NCBI GenBank assembly: GCA_015143295.1
Contig: CM026565.1
Coordinates: 30,388,052 to 30,452,051 of the forward strand
DNA from: Tetracentron sinense
Taxonomy: Eukaryota > Streptophyta > Magnoliopsida > Trochodendrales > Trochodendraceae
Direction: 5' to 3'
Length of the DNA: 64,000 nt
The notes beneath the pieces were generated by a model. The model saw only the letters and a program-made list of their open reading frames with translations. It was not told where the DNA came from and ran no database searches. Numbering within the stretch: position 1 is the stretch's first letter; each line of letters begins with the position of its first letter. This document shows, piece after piece, positions 11,737 to 24,045 of the stretch. The position numbers and the translations under genes are program-made.

Positions 11737-12358
11737 GAGATCAAATCACAGACAATCGCTATTGAACTCGAGGGGAGTTCAATCGCACCCATAAGTCAGC
11801 ACTTGTCCATTTTAATCCTTATTAACCATGGTTAAGATTCACTAACCCTTAGGGTTCAACAATCTAATTAACCTTGGTTTTTAGAAAAAAATATTAAAAA
11901 AATTAAACCTCAGGGTTAAGAAATTATAACCTTAGGGTTTATTATCATTTTTAACAGCAATAGTTCGCTCCACTGGCGAGGAGAACTATTGCTCCTCGTT
12001 CTCACAAAGGCAACTCTGCATGAACACTAGTCAAAATTTATTTTTTTAACTCTTGTGGATAATTTAAAAATAAAATAAAATAAACCAAAGGTAGATGGGT
12101 GTGAATCTTAACCACAGTTAAATGGAGCCAAAAGAAGGACACATGACATTAAAATGGGACCGAGACGCACCTCCTCACGTCACACCGAGGAGGTGATTAT
12201 TTTCCTTTTTTAAATCTAAAAACTAAGTTTATATTGTTGAACCATAAGGGTTAGTGAGTCTTAACCACGGTTAATCGGAGTTAAAGGGACACATGTTGAC
12301 CTATGGGTGCAATTGAACTCTCCTCGAATTCAATCACGATTGTCTGGGATTTGATCTC
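11737..12358. mobile_element. Foldback element, 622 bp
   Basis: The two halves are inverted copies: GAGATCAAATCACAGACAAT at 11737 pairs with the reverse complement ending at 12358. The arms contain the GGTTAAGATTCA...CCCTTAGGGTTCA core seen in other foldbacks in this window. A GGGGGCACGTGCCCCC palindrome of another element lies just to the left (about 11660-11695). No clear target duplication was seen. Confidence 0.6.
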
Positions 12359-14213
12359 ACCATGGGAATGGAGGCTAGTGCCCCTGAGCTTTGAGTCCCA
12401 ATTTGTCCAATTGCGATTAAACTTTGGGCTGCACTCAAAATGAAGGGAATTAAAGTGGAAGAGTTAATATTATACATTTTTTTCTAAAAACAAAGGTTAG
12501 ATTGATGAACCCTAAGGATTAGTGAATCTTAATCACAATTAATCTAGTTAAAAGGGACATGTGTTGACTTGTAGGTGATTGAACTCTTCTGATTGATTTT
12601 AATTGCAATTGAATATGAACCCAACTCCTGAATTTTTTAAAAATATCTTTTATACTAAGTTGATTAATTATTTAACTGGGCAAAATCATGGGCGAGGAGC
12701 AATTGGTTCCTAAAAATATATACTATATTATTTAATTATTTAATATGACATAACCATGAGTCAAGGGGACAACTGTCACCTAAACTTTTTAAAACAAAAT
12801 ATATCTTTGATTTGATGTTATTTAATTATTTAACAAGACATAGCTATAAAACAAGAGGACGGTTATCTCATAAACAAGGAGAAAAATACCCCTAAGATAT
12901 GTACAAAATGTATTGATGAAATGCACCAAAAACTTGGTCATTAATAAAAATCAGGGGCTATGCCCCCGAACCCATAGGCCTAGAATATTTCATATCTACT
13001 GAATAATTCTTCACAAATCTATCAATAATTACTACCATTTTCAATCATCTACTGTGTGCCCCTACTACTAGAAAATCCTGGTTTCACCTAATATCTGTTT
13101 TATAAGAAAATTCAAATTGGAAACGGGTTGTGGAATCTAATGGTGCTTTGAAGTTTTGTTTGCCCAATATCGCTACCTTTAATGCCAAGATTCAGTATTT
13201 GGTTAACAAGAGATGAGCTAGTTTGATGTGTATGATGCAGTATCTTGGCAAGCTACTAGTTTAATGTGTATGATTAAGTATTTGGACAATATGGATTAAT
13301 ATAAAAGTACAACTTTAGAAGATTTTCAGGAACACAGTTCCATAGAGCTGTTATTTGAAATGAATATCAGCAGTTATCTCGCAGCTAACTAAAGTATAAT
13401 TGTTTTAATACAAGATCTGAATTTATGTGAGTATAGGAACGTAATCAGATTTTTGAAAATTTCATAAGTAAACCTAGCTAGAATCCATTGACACTTCTTA
13501 CTTTGCGCTTGTAAATTCTGCTCTACTGACTTAGCATAGGGAATGACTAACTCTTGAGACAAAGCTGGAATGGCCATAGCTTATGGCAATCATGATCATG
13601 TAATAGTGAAATTGTTATTCCAAAATTGAGATTTCGAGATTGAGTTCCTGCCTATGTGAAACACATGAAGAGGTGTAAACCTTGATTTGAAACTAAACAA
13701 CATGCAATTGGAGAAGATGACATCGTGACAAACAAAATAGAATGCACTTATGGACCAGTTGATAGATCACTTTAATCCTTGAGATGCCATTGCATGCCCT
13801 AAGATTTTGATAAGCGAGGACTCGAATAATGGGCCTACACAGCATTATTCAAATGTTCTGGTTTGTCAAGTGACTCAAGCAGTCAAGTTTCTGGCCTTAT
13901 AGTTGGCTTTTCTAGTATATAAATGTTCAAGAGTTCCATTAACTGTTGGTATGTATGGCTAACATATTGACTGTTTCCTTTGAAAACAGAATGTTCTTGT
14001 TGCTGACCCCAAATAATTTGAACTCAAAAATTTCACTAAGGAATATTTAAGAAATTTGGGAACCTCATGAATTCAGTACAAAATATTCATCTCCTCTTGA
14101 CAGTATAAAGGGGTCCGACCCTTGTATATAATTGTTATACACCCACAGACACCTAAAACAAATGCAAGTATACAGCAGAGCATGCCTTTCCTCCATTAGG
14201 AGCTTGCACCACA
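12359..14213. other. Intergenic, no gene recognised
   Basis: AT-rich sequence with further decayed copies of the foldback core (about 12480-12590) and a GGGGCTATGCCCCC palindrome near 12955. No credible coding exon was seen. Confidence 0.45.
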
Positions 14214-14969
14214 TCAAATCCTACAAGCATGAGAAGTAAGAGTCAGCAAGGTCAGTTTCCCATTTGTATCTATTTACCGATAGATGCACAAATGTATGTA
14301 TGTTTATGCAATGTGTATGGGAGTAAGAGAAGGGGAATTTACTGAATGTATTCGACGTTGACTCTGATGTTAGGGATCCTTGAGATGGCATCAAAGGCTT
14401 TGTTTGATAGAATCAGAGTTGCTGGGCACGGATTATTTCGACAGATATCCACAACCTCTACAACTATGGATCTATCCTTGCACGGATGATTGAGGCCACT
14501 GATGCACCGCATGCGATACTTCCGCCCACACGCTGCTCCATTGTCCCATATGCCATTGCTCAGAGCTACAAACAAACCACTGTCCGGAAATTGATCTTGG
14601 TCATAGCCGTTGCATTTTGTTGCTGCATTAAGAACAGAAGGTAAATAGGGAATATCAGTCCACCTATTTCAATACTACTTTGTGTATAAACTATGTAATT
14701 AGGCTATACTTCACATATTTCTGTACAGTTGTTCGGATTGAACATTGTGACTTGATGATTTGGTGAACTAAGCACAACTGCCATAACTACCTCACTCTCT
14801 AACTGTAATTATTTTATTTAATAATAATAAAGGTGTAATGATAAGGGTACATATGTTACGTACGTAGGTACGGAGGGTCATACGACCTAGCCGTCCCGAC
14901 GTCCCCTACGACTACTAGAATATCAACACACAACCACCCCACAAGCACAACTGCTAAGATGAACCTCAT
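14214..14969 (-). CDS. EG45-like / plant natriuretic peptide-like secreted protein 1
   Basis: Three coding exons on the minus strand: 14969-14864 (106 nt), 14622-14343 (280 nt) and 14220-14214 (7 nt), giving about 130 residues. Exon 1 encodes a hydrophobic signal peptide (MRFILAVVLVGWLC...) and the family start GDVGTARSYDPPYL. Exon 2 gives PTKCNGYDQDQFP, then WDNGAACGRKY, RCISG, VEVVDIC and CPATLILS..AF, the double-psi beta-barrel (barwin/expansin-like) core with six Cys. Exon 3 adds only the last bases of Q-I-stop. Splice phases close the frame exactly (PPYL|PTKC; EYI|QI). Members are small apoplastic proteins without the expansin second domain; some act as natriuretic-peptide-like signals for water and ion balance or stress. 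It looks intact. A second copy with the same structure lies at 18473-19161. Confidence 0.88.
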
Positions 14970-15903
14970 TTTGGCTATCTGGGTGTACAACATGAAGTAC
15001 TTGGATCCTAAGATGTCTAAAGAGCTCTCATTTGAACTCTAATTTATACTCCTAATAAATCAAAGCATGCAAGAAATATCCTACATTAGGTGGGCTGCTC
15101 CTTTTTGGCACCCAATACTAGTTAATAAAAATGGGAGGATTTCAAATCCACATAAACAGATCTGTTGATAACATAAAGGTAGTATGGTTATTCAAACTTT
15201 ATGGCTTCTTCCTGTCTATCTGATTTGATGATTATAGGGAATTTAAAGATGTATGGTTTCTGAATGGAGATAAGATTACAGATTAGATGAATGAATGAGG
15301 CTTCTACCCTCCTCTATTTTTTAGTTGGAGTTGATGTCATCCATATCTTTAGGTTGAAGGAGATCAGGTTTGGAAGATTAATTAGGGCAACTAAAGAGAA
15401 TCTTTCCTCTGTTGTGCACTTGGTTTTTTGGAGCTGAAAGTGGCATTAGGCATATAAACTAGAGGGGACATGCATGGAAAGCTCTATACACTATCATAGT
15501 GGATCCACTCACATTCCATTTAATATGGTTTATAATCAGTTACCAACAAAAGGACAAAAAGAAAAAAATGTAGCACCTACAACATGGCCTACACATGGCT
15601 TGGAAGGTCAGATCTTTGATGAGACATCCCAAAATTCTTACCTTCTAGATACTACCGACCTGAGATCAATGGATTTTTGACTAATCCTTCACAATCTTTA
15701 ATTTGATTATTCCACTAGAATTTGGATTTAAGAACCATTGTAAGTAATTAAAGTAATTAATGAGTATAACTGTGATGAGATTGTTGAGATTGATGAGTGA
15801 AAAGAAAGTAAAAAGAATAGAAAAATACGACGGAGATAAAAGTTTGCGAGAGAATCAAAAGAGAGAGAGAGAGAGTCAACTGAAATGATTTTGATATGTG
15901 ATG
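14970..15903. other. Intergenic between PNP-like gene 1 and a foldback
   Basis: No gene recognised. The frame at 15474-15680 has no recognisable domain. The upstream promoter of the minus-strand gene should lie at about 14970-15100, where a TATA-like AATTTATACTCC region is seen only loosely. Confidence 0.35.
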
Positions 15904-16365
15904 CCTGAGTATCACACTTGGGCAAGCCTCTGCAGCTTAGGCGTGGATTAATGGTGTTTCACTAAAAGGGTTATAGCATACATCTTGCATGTTCCGTTTG
16001 GCAATAAGTGCACCCTCCTTAGCATGCCATATGTCCTCTTTGGCACTCATTAACTGTGGTTAAGATTCACCTGTTCTTAGGGTTAAATAATCTAACCTTT
16101 AGAAAAAAAATTAACCACACGAATGAGTGTATCATAACCAAGGTTAATTTTTAAAAAATATTTTTTCCAAGAACTAAGGTTAGATTATTTAACCTTAGGA
16201 GTGATTAAATCTTAACCACAATTCATGAATGTCAAAGAGGACACGTGGCGAGTTGAGAAGGTGTGCGTATTGCCAACAAAACATGCTAGATGCATGCTAT
16301 TACCTCCTTTGTGAAACACCCATGCACGCGTCAACTAAAGAGGCTTGCCGAGTGCGATACTCGGG
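15904..16365. mobile_element. Foldback element, about 462 bp
   Basis: Left arm CTGAGTATCACACTTGGGCA pairs with the right arm, whose reverse complement reads CCCGAGTATCGCACTCGGCA. Pairing continues inwards through GCATGTT..TTGGCAATA to the shared GGTTAAGATTCACC core. Flanks carry related GAGAGAGTCA(C/A)CTGAAATGATTTT blocks (near 15870 and 16428), a possible larger direct repeat. Superfamily not settled. Confidence 0.6.
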
Positions 16366-17920
16366 ATTCTGCGAAAGGAATTAAATCCGTTACCGTTCAA
16401 CAAAGACTAACGATGATAATGGTGAGAGAGAGTCACCTGAAATGATTTTAGCATGTTCAACAAAGACTAATTAATGATTATATTGGTGAAAAAGGTTTAG
16501 TAAAAGTTGAAGGCTAGAAGCTACTTAGAAGGTTGAAACCCATTTGATAACAAACCCACTAATAGAAGATATGGTTCTTGATATAGTATAATGGTTGAAC
16601 ATGAGTAGCATTGGAAAATCAAATTAGGTGGGATAGGACACTGATAAAAAAGGAAAAATTAAAATTAATTTAGTATCTAGTACAATGAGCTAGTGCGTCG
16701 GCGTCGCATGTACGGTATGGGGAAGATCCATTAAAGATTGATAATATATTCTTTCATAAATAAATGGGGGAGAAGTTGATCACATGCTTTGCTTGGAATA
16801 TCTTAATTAATGGTCACTTATCTTTAACTAAGTATATGATAACATAATTTGAGTTTAATTCTATCTCTCGGCGGCTCTATAATCGTACTTGGTGGCACAC
16901 TCAGATCGATTAGTTCTGGCCGTCCATTAAATAATATGACAATTTTTTTTTTGGGTTAAGAATAAGACACTATGTTCAAAGCTTTATGGTGGGAAATCTT
17001 TGGCATAATTTTTATTGAATAAGATAAGCCTTTTAGTGATCTCATAATCCCATTTATAATTGATTGATTGAGATGTTGAAAAGAGAAATGGGGTTGGTTC
17101 AGATTTTTTGAAGGATTGAGGTTATCCCTTTAATGATAATCATAGATATTGCTTTTGAGGTAGGCTGCAAGGATCCCCACCTCAACATTGTGTGATCACA
17201 CACACACTCCTCTTGAAAGTTAGCTCAGATCTAGAGTTTAGTTGAAGTCCAACTCATAAACTAAGTACTGGTGGTGGCTACAAACGAGTCAGGTCTGGAT
17301 CATATGGGTCGGTAGTCTGAATTAAGTGCATATCCAGCTTGGATCTGATACGGGTATGATGATCCAACTGTTGTGAGAGAGAGAATAGGAAGAGATTAGT
17401 TATAAAGTTATGAATTTTGATAATTTTTTGTCAAACAATTATCATGACTTTTTGAAAAAGTTGTGAATATATAGGGAGTTATATATGATTTGTTAAAAAG
17501 TTACAAAGGAATATTTAATATATGAAATATATTTGTTAAGTATTTTATTAAAAAAAAAAATTTGGTCAATTTTCCCATTTTTTCTAAATTTTCTGAATTT
17601 TCCTAATTTTTCCGGATAGCTGAGTTTGTTCTTGGTGACTACGGTTGTAACCACTCATGCATCCATAATCCTCATGTACATGCATGAGTTGGCTGAGTTT
17701 GGTTCTGTGTGAAATTATCATTGTTTTGTTTCCAACATTTTCCCCAATTTGCATGCATGAGTAGAACACATGACTAAATGATATAGGAACCCTAACATGA
17801 TCCATGTCACATTCAAATTCACTAACAAAACCCAGTTTTTTACATCCTGGCTGGAGAGATTGTTTGGATGCAATAATTATCAGGAACCATGTGTTTCAAT
17901 GAGTACGTTCCCACTTAGAG
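16366..17920. other. Intergenic, no gene recognised
   Basis: AT-rich sequence with one more GAGAGAGTCACCTGAAATG block and short frames without recognisable domains. Confidence 0.45.
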
Positions 17921-18090
17921 GTGTGCTTTCCCTACTCTCGGTCAAACTCTACTCTCAGCCTTCACCAACCACCTATCCATTTTCAAATCAGTTATGGTGG
18001 TTAAAACACTCTCTTTCATCAAGAGTGGATAAGTGGTTGGTGGAGACTGAGAGTAGAGTTTGACTGAGATTAGGGCTAGCATTTCTCTTC
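17921..18090. mobile_element. Foldback MITE, about 170 bp
   Basis: CTACTCTCGGTCAAACTCTA (left) pairs with the reverse complement of TAGAGTTTGACTGAGATTAG (right), and the arms extend to CCACCAACCAC / GTGGTTGGTGG. The ends are approximate and no clean target duplication was found. It lies just downstream of PNP-like gene 2. Confidence 0.6.
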
Positions 18091-18472
18091 CCTCCCACTT
18101 GATATGTTCTTAAAAAACACGAAAACGTGCCCCTAACTCATCAATGGAAGTGTGAAATTACTCTTCAATTTTGCAAGATCCCGTCGAGCTTCATGTTTTC
18201 TTCTTTAAAATTAGGTTAGGGGAACAAATACATTGTTGTATGTGACACAGGTAAGTTCAAAGTGATACTTCATTTAGTTTTGGACTTCATTTCTATTTTT
18301 GTTAAGAACTCACACATGATCAAAGTACAGTATGGAGTAAATATTAGAGCTAGAACGATACATAAGAACCCAATTAAGTTCTTTATTATTACAGTTCTAC
18401 ACTCTTTTCAGCATCTATTTTTGATTGGTATTACAGTTACTGGAGTTGTCGAAATCTGGTGCATTCAGCACA

Positions 18473-19161
18473 TCAAATCCTGGAAAAGAGATGAGAAAAA
18501 AAGTTAGAGATGAGTAAGAACACAAACTTAAGCTAATGCAGATCACTGTCTTGAGAAGAAGTAGAAGTAAATACTGGATAAATTCGATATTGATTTTTGC
18601 ACCGGGAGAGCGAGAAACAGCTGCAAAAGCATCCTTGGACATGAGGAAGGTGGAAGGGCATGGTTTCTTCGAGCATAAGTCCACCACCTCCACATCTATG
18701 TCTCCATTCTTGCATGGTTTATCAATGCCACTGATACACCTCAACCTATAACGCCTCCCACAGGCGGCTCCATTGTCCCACAACCCTTCACTCAGTGCCA
18801 CAAACAGATTGCCTGGAGGGAATTGATCTTGCCTATTCCCAGAACACTTAGTAGCTGTAAAAAGATGAAAAATATGAATCAAAACAACCTTATAGTATGC
18901 TCATATATAGGTCATAATTCTCAAAAATAAAACATTTTCTAGTTTAAACTATGCGAATGTTGCATTCGCGCTCTTTCTATTACACAATGGCAATATTATC
19001 TCTAATAAACAGCTAAAAAAAAACCTCTCTATCAAGAAATGTGCAAAATACTCACGAGTGTATGGGGGAGCATAAGAAGTGGCAGTGCCAACGTCCCCGA
19101 GGACTAGCGCTACACAGTTACACAACAAACCTAACACTACTGCAATGACTAAGAGCCCCAT
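18473..19161 (-). CDS. EG45-like / plant natriuretic peptide-like secreted protein 2
   Basis: Same plan as gene 1: exons 19161-19056 (106 nt), 18854-18575 (280 nt) and 18479-18473 (7 nt), about 130 residues. The start chosen is ATG at 19161 (MGLLVIAVVLGLLCNC, a clear signal peptide), because upstream codons lie before the signal. The mature part begins GDVGTATSYAPPYT|PTKCSG and carries WDNGAACGRRY, RCISGIDKPC, VEVVDLC and CPSTFLMS, ending INIEFI|QI. Six Cys of the double-psi beta-barrel are kept. Exon lengths and phases equal those of gene 1, so the two are tandem duplicates, about 3.5 kb apart, same strand. Expected to be secreted to the apoplast; natriuretic-peptide-like signalling is the family role and is inferred here. 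Confidence 0.88.
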
Positions 19162-20060
19162 GATCAGAGGGAAAGGGATCGGAAACACAGTCAAATTCGA
19201 TTATAACGCATTCATTCGTGTCATATTTATAGGTGGAATTAAGGGTTAAGCATATCTTATTCTCTAATAGTTGCTTGATTGATCAGTTCCACATCATAAA
19301 GTGAGAAGTATATCTTAGCATATGTCATGTTCCTATGCTCACTATCTCATCTCATCTTCTTAATCTGGACTCCCTTCTAGATGAGCATCAAAGTGGATAA
19401 CAAACCTTGACTAAAGAACTATCAGAAAAAGGAGAGAATGTCACTGGTTCTTTGGCAACGTGTGGATTTTTTTAGGGCTGTAATTGGGTGACGGTAAGGG
19501 ATCAGAACAAGAGATGATCCAAGAACCATCAAGCTACTTTTCAATATTTAAATGCTCCTCCCACTAGTTAGGATATTTTCAATTTATAATATGATCCTTA
19601 CAGTTGTCACAATATCATTACTGGCTTTGCTAATACAGGTATGTTTTTCATCGGACACCCCCCCCCCCCCCCCCCCCCCCCCCAACACACACACAATTTT
19701 TTCCTGATTTTATTCATTTCATAGTTCCCTTAATCTTAGTGTTAAATGTGTCGTGATTAAGAGCCAGTGATAATCAGGACTCATATCAAGCATAAGTAAC
19801 ATTTCTCAGAGGTGGATGCCTATAGATATCAACTTTAGAGACTTTGAGCAGACTTAATTCCAAATTTCATTAGAGTTATTCGGATAATCTTTGTTTGTTT
19901 TGTCTTTTGGGTTCTTAAAGGTTTATTTTCGCTAAATTATTGCCTGTTCTTTAGCAAGATGCCAAGATCAGCAACTCAAATGTGCAAACAGGTGTTCAAC
20001 CCATGACCTCATTCAATAGGACAACCTCTTTGCCAAATAAGACAAGCAAGTAAGATTCAT
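19162..20060. other. Intergenic with poly-C tract
   Basis: Upstream region of PNP-like gene 2. It holds an uninterrupted run of about 24 or more C at 19659-19683 followed by an AC-rich stretch. No gene was recognised. Confidence 0.5.
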
Positions 20061-20220
20061 ATTGACACGCCTAGCTGTTGAGAGGTCTTGAGATCAATTC
20101 TCTAAAATGGATTGGTAGAAATTCTATCAGGTGACATGATTAGAGGATAACTCACTCACCTCTAAGTCTAACACTAATCAGATATTAATGCCATAAGTAC
20201 GTAGATGCCACAAGTAGACC

Positions 20221-20431
20221 ACAAAGGCTCTAGGCGAGTCCTAAACTCGGATGTCCTGGGTTCCACTTCCCATGCCCTCTTGGGGCCAGTCCCGCCCTGT
20301 TTTCCGGACTTTCCTAGTACGGCGGGTTGCGGGCCCTCGTCATGACCCCGGGGATTTATTCCTGACCCTAAGGGACCTGAAGGGCTGGGGACACCCGGGT
20401 TACAAAAATAAGAAAAAAGAAAAAATAGTTT
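20221..20431 (+). mobile_element. SINE-like element, copy in A
   Basis: About 210 bp with GGTTCCACTTCC resembling a tRNA-type box B, a GC-rich body (GGGTTGCGGGCCCTCG) and an A-rich tail after CCGGGTTACAAAAATAAG. The box A match is weak. The related block in copy B is at 29455-29652. It could instead be another A-tailed repeat. Confidence 0.4.
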
Positions 20432-20869
20432 GGTTGAGTGCTCATGGCCGCGGACATTATGCGTGAAGGTGTATCCACGATATGAAGACGGGAAAGAAAT
20501 TAGATTCGATACATTGATTATGGGTTCTCTGCTTTTAGACGTTTTGATTTATGATGGGAATGTTGAAGATTTTGCCTCAGTCAAAATGAATTGACTTTGT
20601 TCATGCTCCAAGTACTTACAATCCGGTCAATACATTTTTTTTTTTTTTGAAAAACATTCAGTCAATACATTGAATGGTTGTTTACCAAAAAAAATTAAAA
20701 AAATACATTGAATGGTTAATACCGATTTATTTCCTAACACTTTGTTTAGAAATCCGGCTTTATGAGATTAGTGCAAACAATCAATTTAAAAACCTTGACG
20801 GTTTTTTTTTTGAAGGAGAGAGAGAGAGCCATCATGTGAGTATCTAAGTAGAATCGTTTCGGTAAAAAC

Positions 20870-21227
20870 AAGGGATCTTCTCCAGTTGTAACCGGTTTTG
20901 TCAAAACCGGTTACACCCATGAGGTGGTCACATGTCCCTTTTGACACATCTTAACCATGGTTACGATTTACCCCTAGGGTTCACCCACCTATCCTTGGTT
21001 TTTTTACAAATATAATACAAAATTTTGTTAACTGTGGTTAAAATTTATCAACTCTTAAGGTTAATTTTTTAAAATATTTTTTTCTAAAAACCAAAGATAG
21101 GTGGGTGAACCCTAGGGGTAGGTGAATCTTAATTACAATTAAGGAGTGTAAAAAGGGACACCTGGTGACCACAGGGGCATAACCAGTTTTGCCAAAAAGG
21201 GGTTACAACTTGAGAAGATTACGAGTC
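20870..21227. mobile_element. Foldback MITE, 358 bp, with 8-bp target duplication
   Basis: Ends ATCTTCTCCAGTTGTAACC and its inverted copy; the inner arms carry the CCCCTAGGGTTCACCCACCTAT core in both orientations. It is flanked by gtaaaaac (20862-20869) and gtaaaaat (21228-21235). Copy B of the segmental duplication has the uninterrupted sequence ggtaaaaataacgc at about 30047, proving insertion. The 8-bp duplication suggests a hAT-type transposase. Confidence 0.85.
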
Positions 21228-21293
21228 GTAAAAATAATGCTTTGGGTAATTTTTTTATTTTAAAAAGTCACTTTTAAACTCTATAATATTTTT

Positions 21294-21640
21294 GACGGCA
21301 TAGTGTTCAACCCATGCCGTCACATGGGGTATACCACGGCGGTATTATAATACCGCCGTCCATGACTGTTTTCGGAACAAAATTCACCGGCGGGTAATTA
21401 ATACCCGCCGTGGTGTGTAATATATTGCGGCGGGTTTATCTATAACCGTCGTGGAAGGCTTTCCCTCCAACCCTTTTGGTTTCTCGCCTTCGCATTTGCG
21501 GCAAACATTGCACGACGGTTTTAAAAATAACCATCGTGAATATTGTAGCATGGGCGGTGGGTATAAAATAACCGCAGTGATATGTATATATATTACGGCG
21601 GTATTTTAAGCCGCCGTGATATTTAATTAATATTAACCCC
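21294..21640. repeat. CACTA subterminal repeats, left
   Basis: Repeated GGCGG(G/T)...ACCGCCGT hairpins, for example CGGCGGTATTATAATACCG at about 21339, then CGGCGGGTTTATC and CACGACGGTTTT. These are likely binding sites of the element's own DNA-binding protein. Confidence 0.7.
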
Positions 21641-22518
21641 GATATTTTCTTCTTTCTTCCTCCCCTTCTGTCTTGCTCTCTGCTCTCCTGCTCTCCTGCA
21701 TATCGTGCTCTCCGGCCACTCCACGACCGCCGACCACCTGACCTTCGGCAACTCCACGATCTCCAACGACCACCTCCAGCAGCTTTATTATCTCTGGCAA
21801 CTCCACAATCTCCCTCAGCGGCCACCTCCGGCACACATCCTGCACGTTTTGCCACCTGCTCTCCCCTCTCCACGCTCAGGTAATCACTCTCTCTATGCAT
21901 GCAAGCCATTTTTTTTAGTGTTTAGCTTTCTCTCTCTTAACTCTCTCTTAACTCCAGCCACCTCCGGCAACTCCACGACAGCTCCACCTCCGGCAGCTCC
22001 GGAAGCCACAACAAGCTTGTAGACCCCCTTCTCCTCCCCGGCAACAGTTGGTAAGTCCAATTTATTTTAGATTACAGTATAATTAGTTTAATTTCTATAA
22101 TTTGTTTAGTATTTAATTTAATTAGGTTAATGAAATGTTTTTTTTATGCTTAATCTTTGAATACATTAGATGATTTTTAATTTCATATTTTTAGATTAAT
22201 TTCTGTAATGAAATTCTGTTATAGGTAATTTTTTTAAGACCAAATAAATTATGAGAAAACATATAACTCATTTATGGATTGGTAAAGAGGTCCTATTTGA
22301 CATTAGATTTTTACTATTATTGAAGTTGTGAATTAGTGTAGGGTAATTAATTTTAGGTTAATTTTAATTGCTTAATTTTAGTTCTAGCTTAGGGTAGTTA
22401 TGTCTAACCGCAATTAAAGACAAGGGCGGAGCCAAGGGGGGCACGTGCCCCCCCTCAACTTTTGAATTGTTTTTTATGTATGTATTAATTTGGAATAGCA
22501 TGGAGGTGGATGGATTTC

Positions 22519-22858
22519 TAATCACAGCCAATTGCGATTAAACTCTGGGAGAGTTCAATCGCACCCATAGGTCAAACATGTGTCCGTTTTAACCCCTATT
22601 AAATGTGGTTAAGATTCAATAACCATTGGGATTTAACAATATAAATTCAGTTTTTTAAAAACATATATTAAAAATATCAACCCTAAGGGTTAAAAATTCT
22701 TAACTAGAGTTTAATTTTTTGTTTCCTAAAAACTAAGGTTATATTGTTGAACCTCAAAAGTTAATAAATCTTAACCACATCTAATAGGGGTTAAAAGAGA
22801 CACGTGTTGACCCGTGGGTATGATTGAACTCTCCTCGAGTTCAATCGTGATTGACTTT
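22519..22858. mobile_element. Foldback inside the CACTA element
   Basis: AATCACAGCCAATTGCGATT on the left pairs with the reverse complement near 22850. The arms share GAGAGTTCAATCG and the GGTTAAGATTCA core with the foldback at 11737. As at 11737, it sits beside a GGCACGTGCC palindrome with GGGCGGAGCC (here about 22430-22455). Confidence 0.55.
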
Positions 22859-23185
22859 AATATCCTCTAAAATTATAATGTATTAAACTAAGAGCACGTG
22901 ATTGAACTCGGGGTGTGATTGAACTCAGGGAAAGTTCGATTCAATCGTGATTGAATATGATCTCAATGCAAAAAAAAAAAAAAATTCAAAGTTGAGGGGC
23001 ACCTACCCTCATTCCTAATCCTAGAGATCGAATCACAGCCAATTGTGATTGGATATGGGGAGAGTTCAAAAGCACTAATCGACCAACACGTGTCCCTTTT
23101 AACCCAAATCAATCGTGGTTTTGATTAACTAACCATTGAGGTTCAATAATATCAACTTAAGGTTATTATATATTTCCAAAATCAA

Positions 23186-23186
<1 letters not shown>

Positions 23187-23246
<60 letters not shown>

Positions 23247-23251
23247 TTTTT
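23187..23251. repeat. TA microsatellite and T run
   Basis: About 40 bases of TATATA followed by about 22 T. Confidence 0.85.
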
Positions 23252-23254
23252 CTA

Positions 23255-24045
23255 AAAACCAATGTTAGATAGATGAACTCCAAGGGTGACTGAATCTTAA
23301 CCATAGTTAGTGGGTATTAAAAAGGCACATGACGATTTATAGAGATCTTTTAACTATGATTAAGCATAATTAACCAAAGGTTAATATATTTAATTCTTCC
23401 TTAAAAGCAAGGTTAGATGGATTAAACCTAGGGGTGAGTGAATCTTAAGCACAATTAAGTGGGTGTTAAAGGGGACACATGGTGGCTTGTACAGCCCCCT
23501 TTAATTGTGGTTAAGCATAATCAACCTAAAGTTTTTTTTTTCTTCTAAAAATCAAGGTTAAATAGATGAATCCTAGGGGTGAGTGAATTTTAACCACAGT
23601 TAGTGGGCGTTAAAGGGGACACGTGGCGGCTTATAGAGCCCCCTTTAATTGTGGTTAAGCATAAGCAACCTAGCTAAGGTTTTTTTTTTCTAAAAACCAA
23701 GGTTTGATGGATGAACCCTAGGGGTGAGTGATTTTTAACCATAGTTAGCGGGTGTTGAAAGGGACACATTTCGGCTTATACAAATCTTTTAACTGTTGTT
23801 AAACATAATTAACTGAAGATTAATATTTTTTATTATATTTTCTTATAACCAAGGTTAGATTATTGAACCATGAGGATAAGTGAATCTCAACCACAGTTAG
23901 TGGGTGTTAAAAGGGACACATAACGGCTTGTAGAGCCCTCTTTAATTACGGTTTAGCATAACCAACCTAAGGTTATTTTTTTTCCTAAAACTAAGGTTAG
24001 ATGGATAAACCATAGGGGTGAGTAAATCTTAATCATAGTTAATTT
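23255..24045. repeat. Tandem array of about 146-bp units, about six copies
   Basis: The motif AAGGTTAGATGGATGAACCC followed by GGGGTGAGTGAATCTTAACC and AAAGGGGACACATGG recurs at about 23259, 23408, 23551, 23697, 23850 and 23992, with spacings of 142-153 bp. Each unit is one arm of the foldback core seen elsewhere, now repeated head to tail. Confidence 0.75.

Noticed and set aside
15474-15680. 68-codon frame near the PNP-like genes
   Set aside because: No similarity to either gene, no splice signals and no recognisable motif.
19659-19683. Poly-C run as a possible structured element
   Set aside because: A plain homopolymer with no paired G tract nearby; it may also be length-inflated by sequencing.
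20251-20466. 71-codon frame with GC-rich codons
   Set aside because: It lies in a SINE-like repeat that recurs at 29455-29652 with a changed frame.
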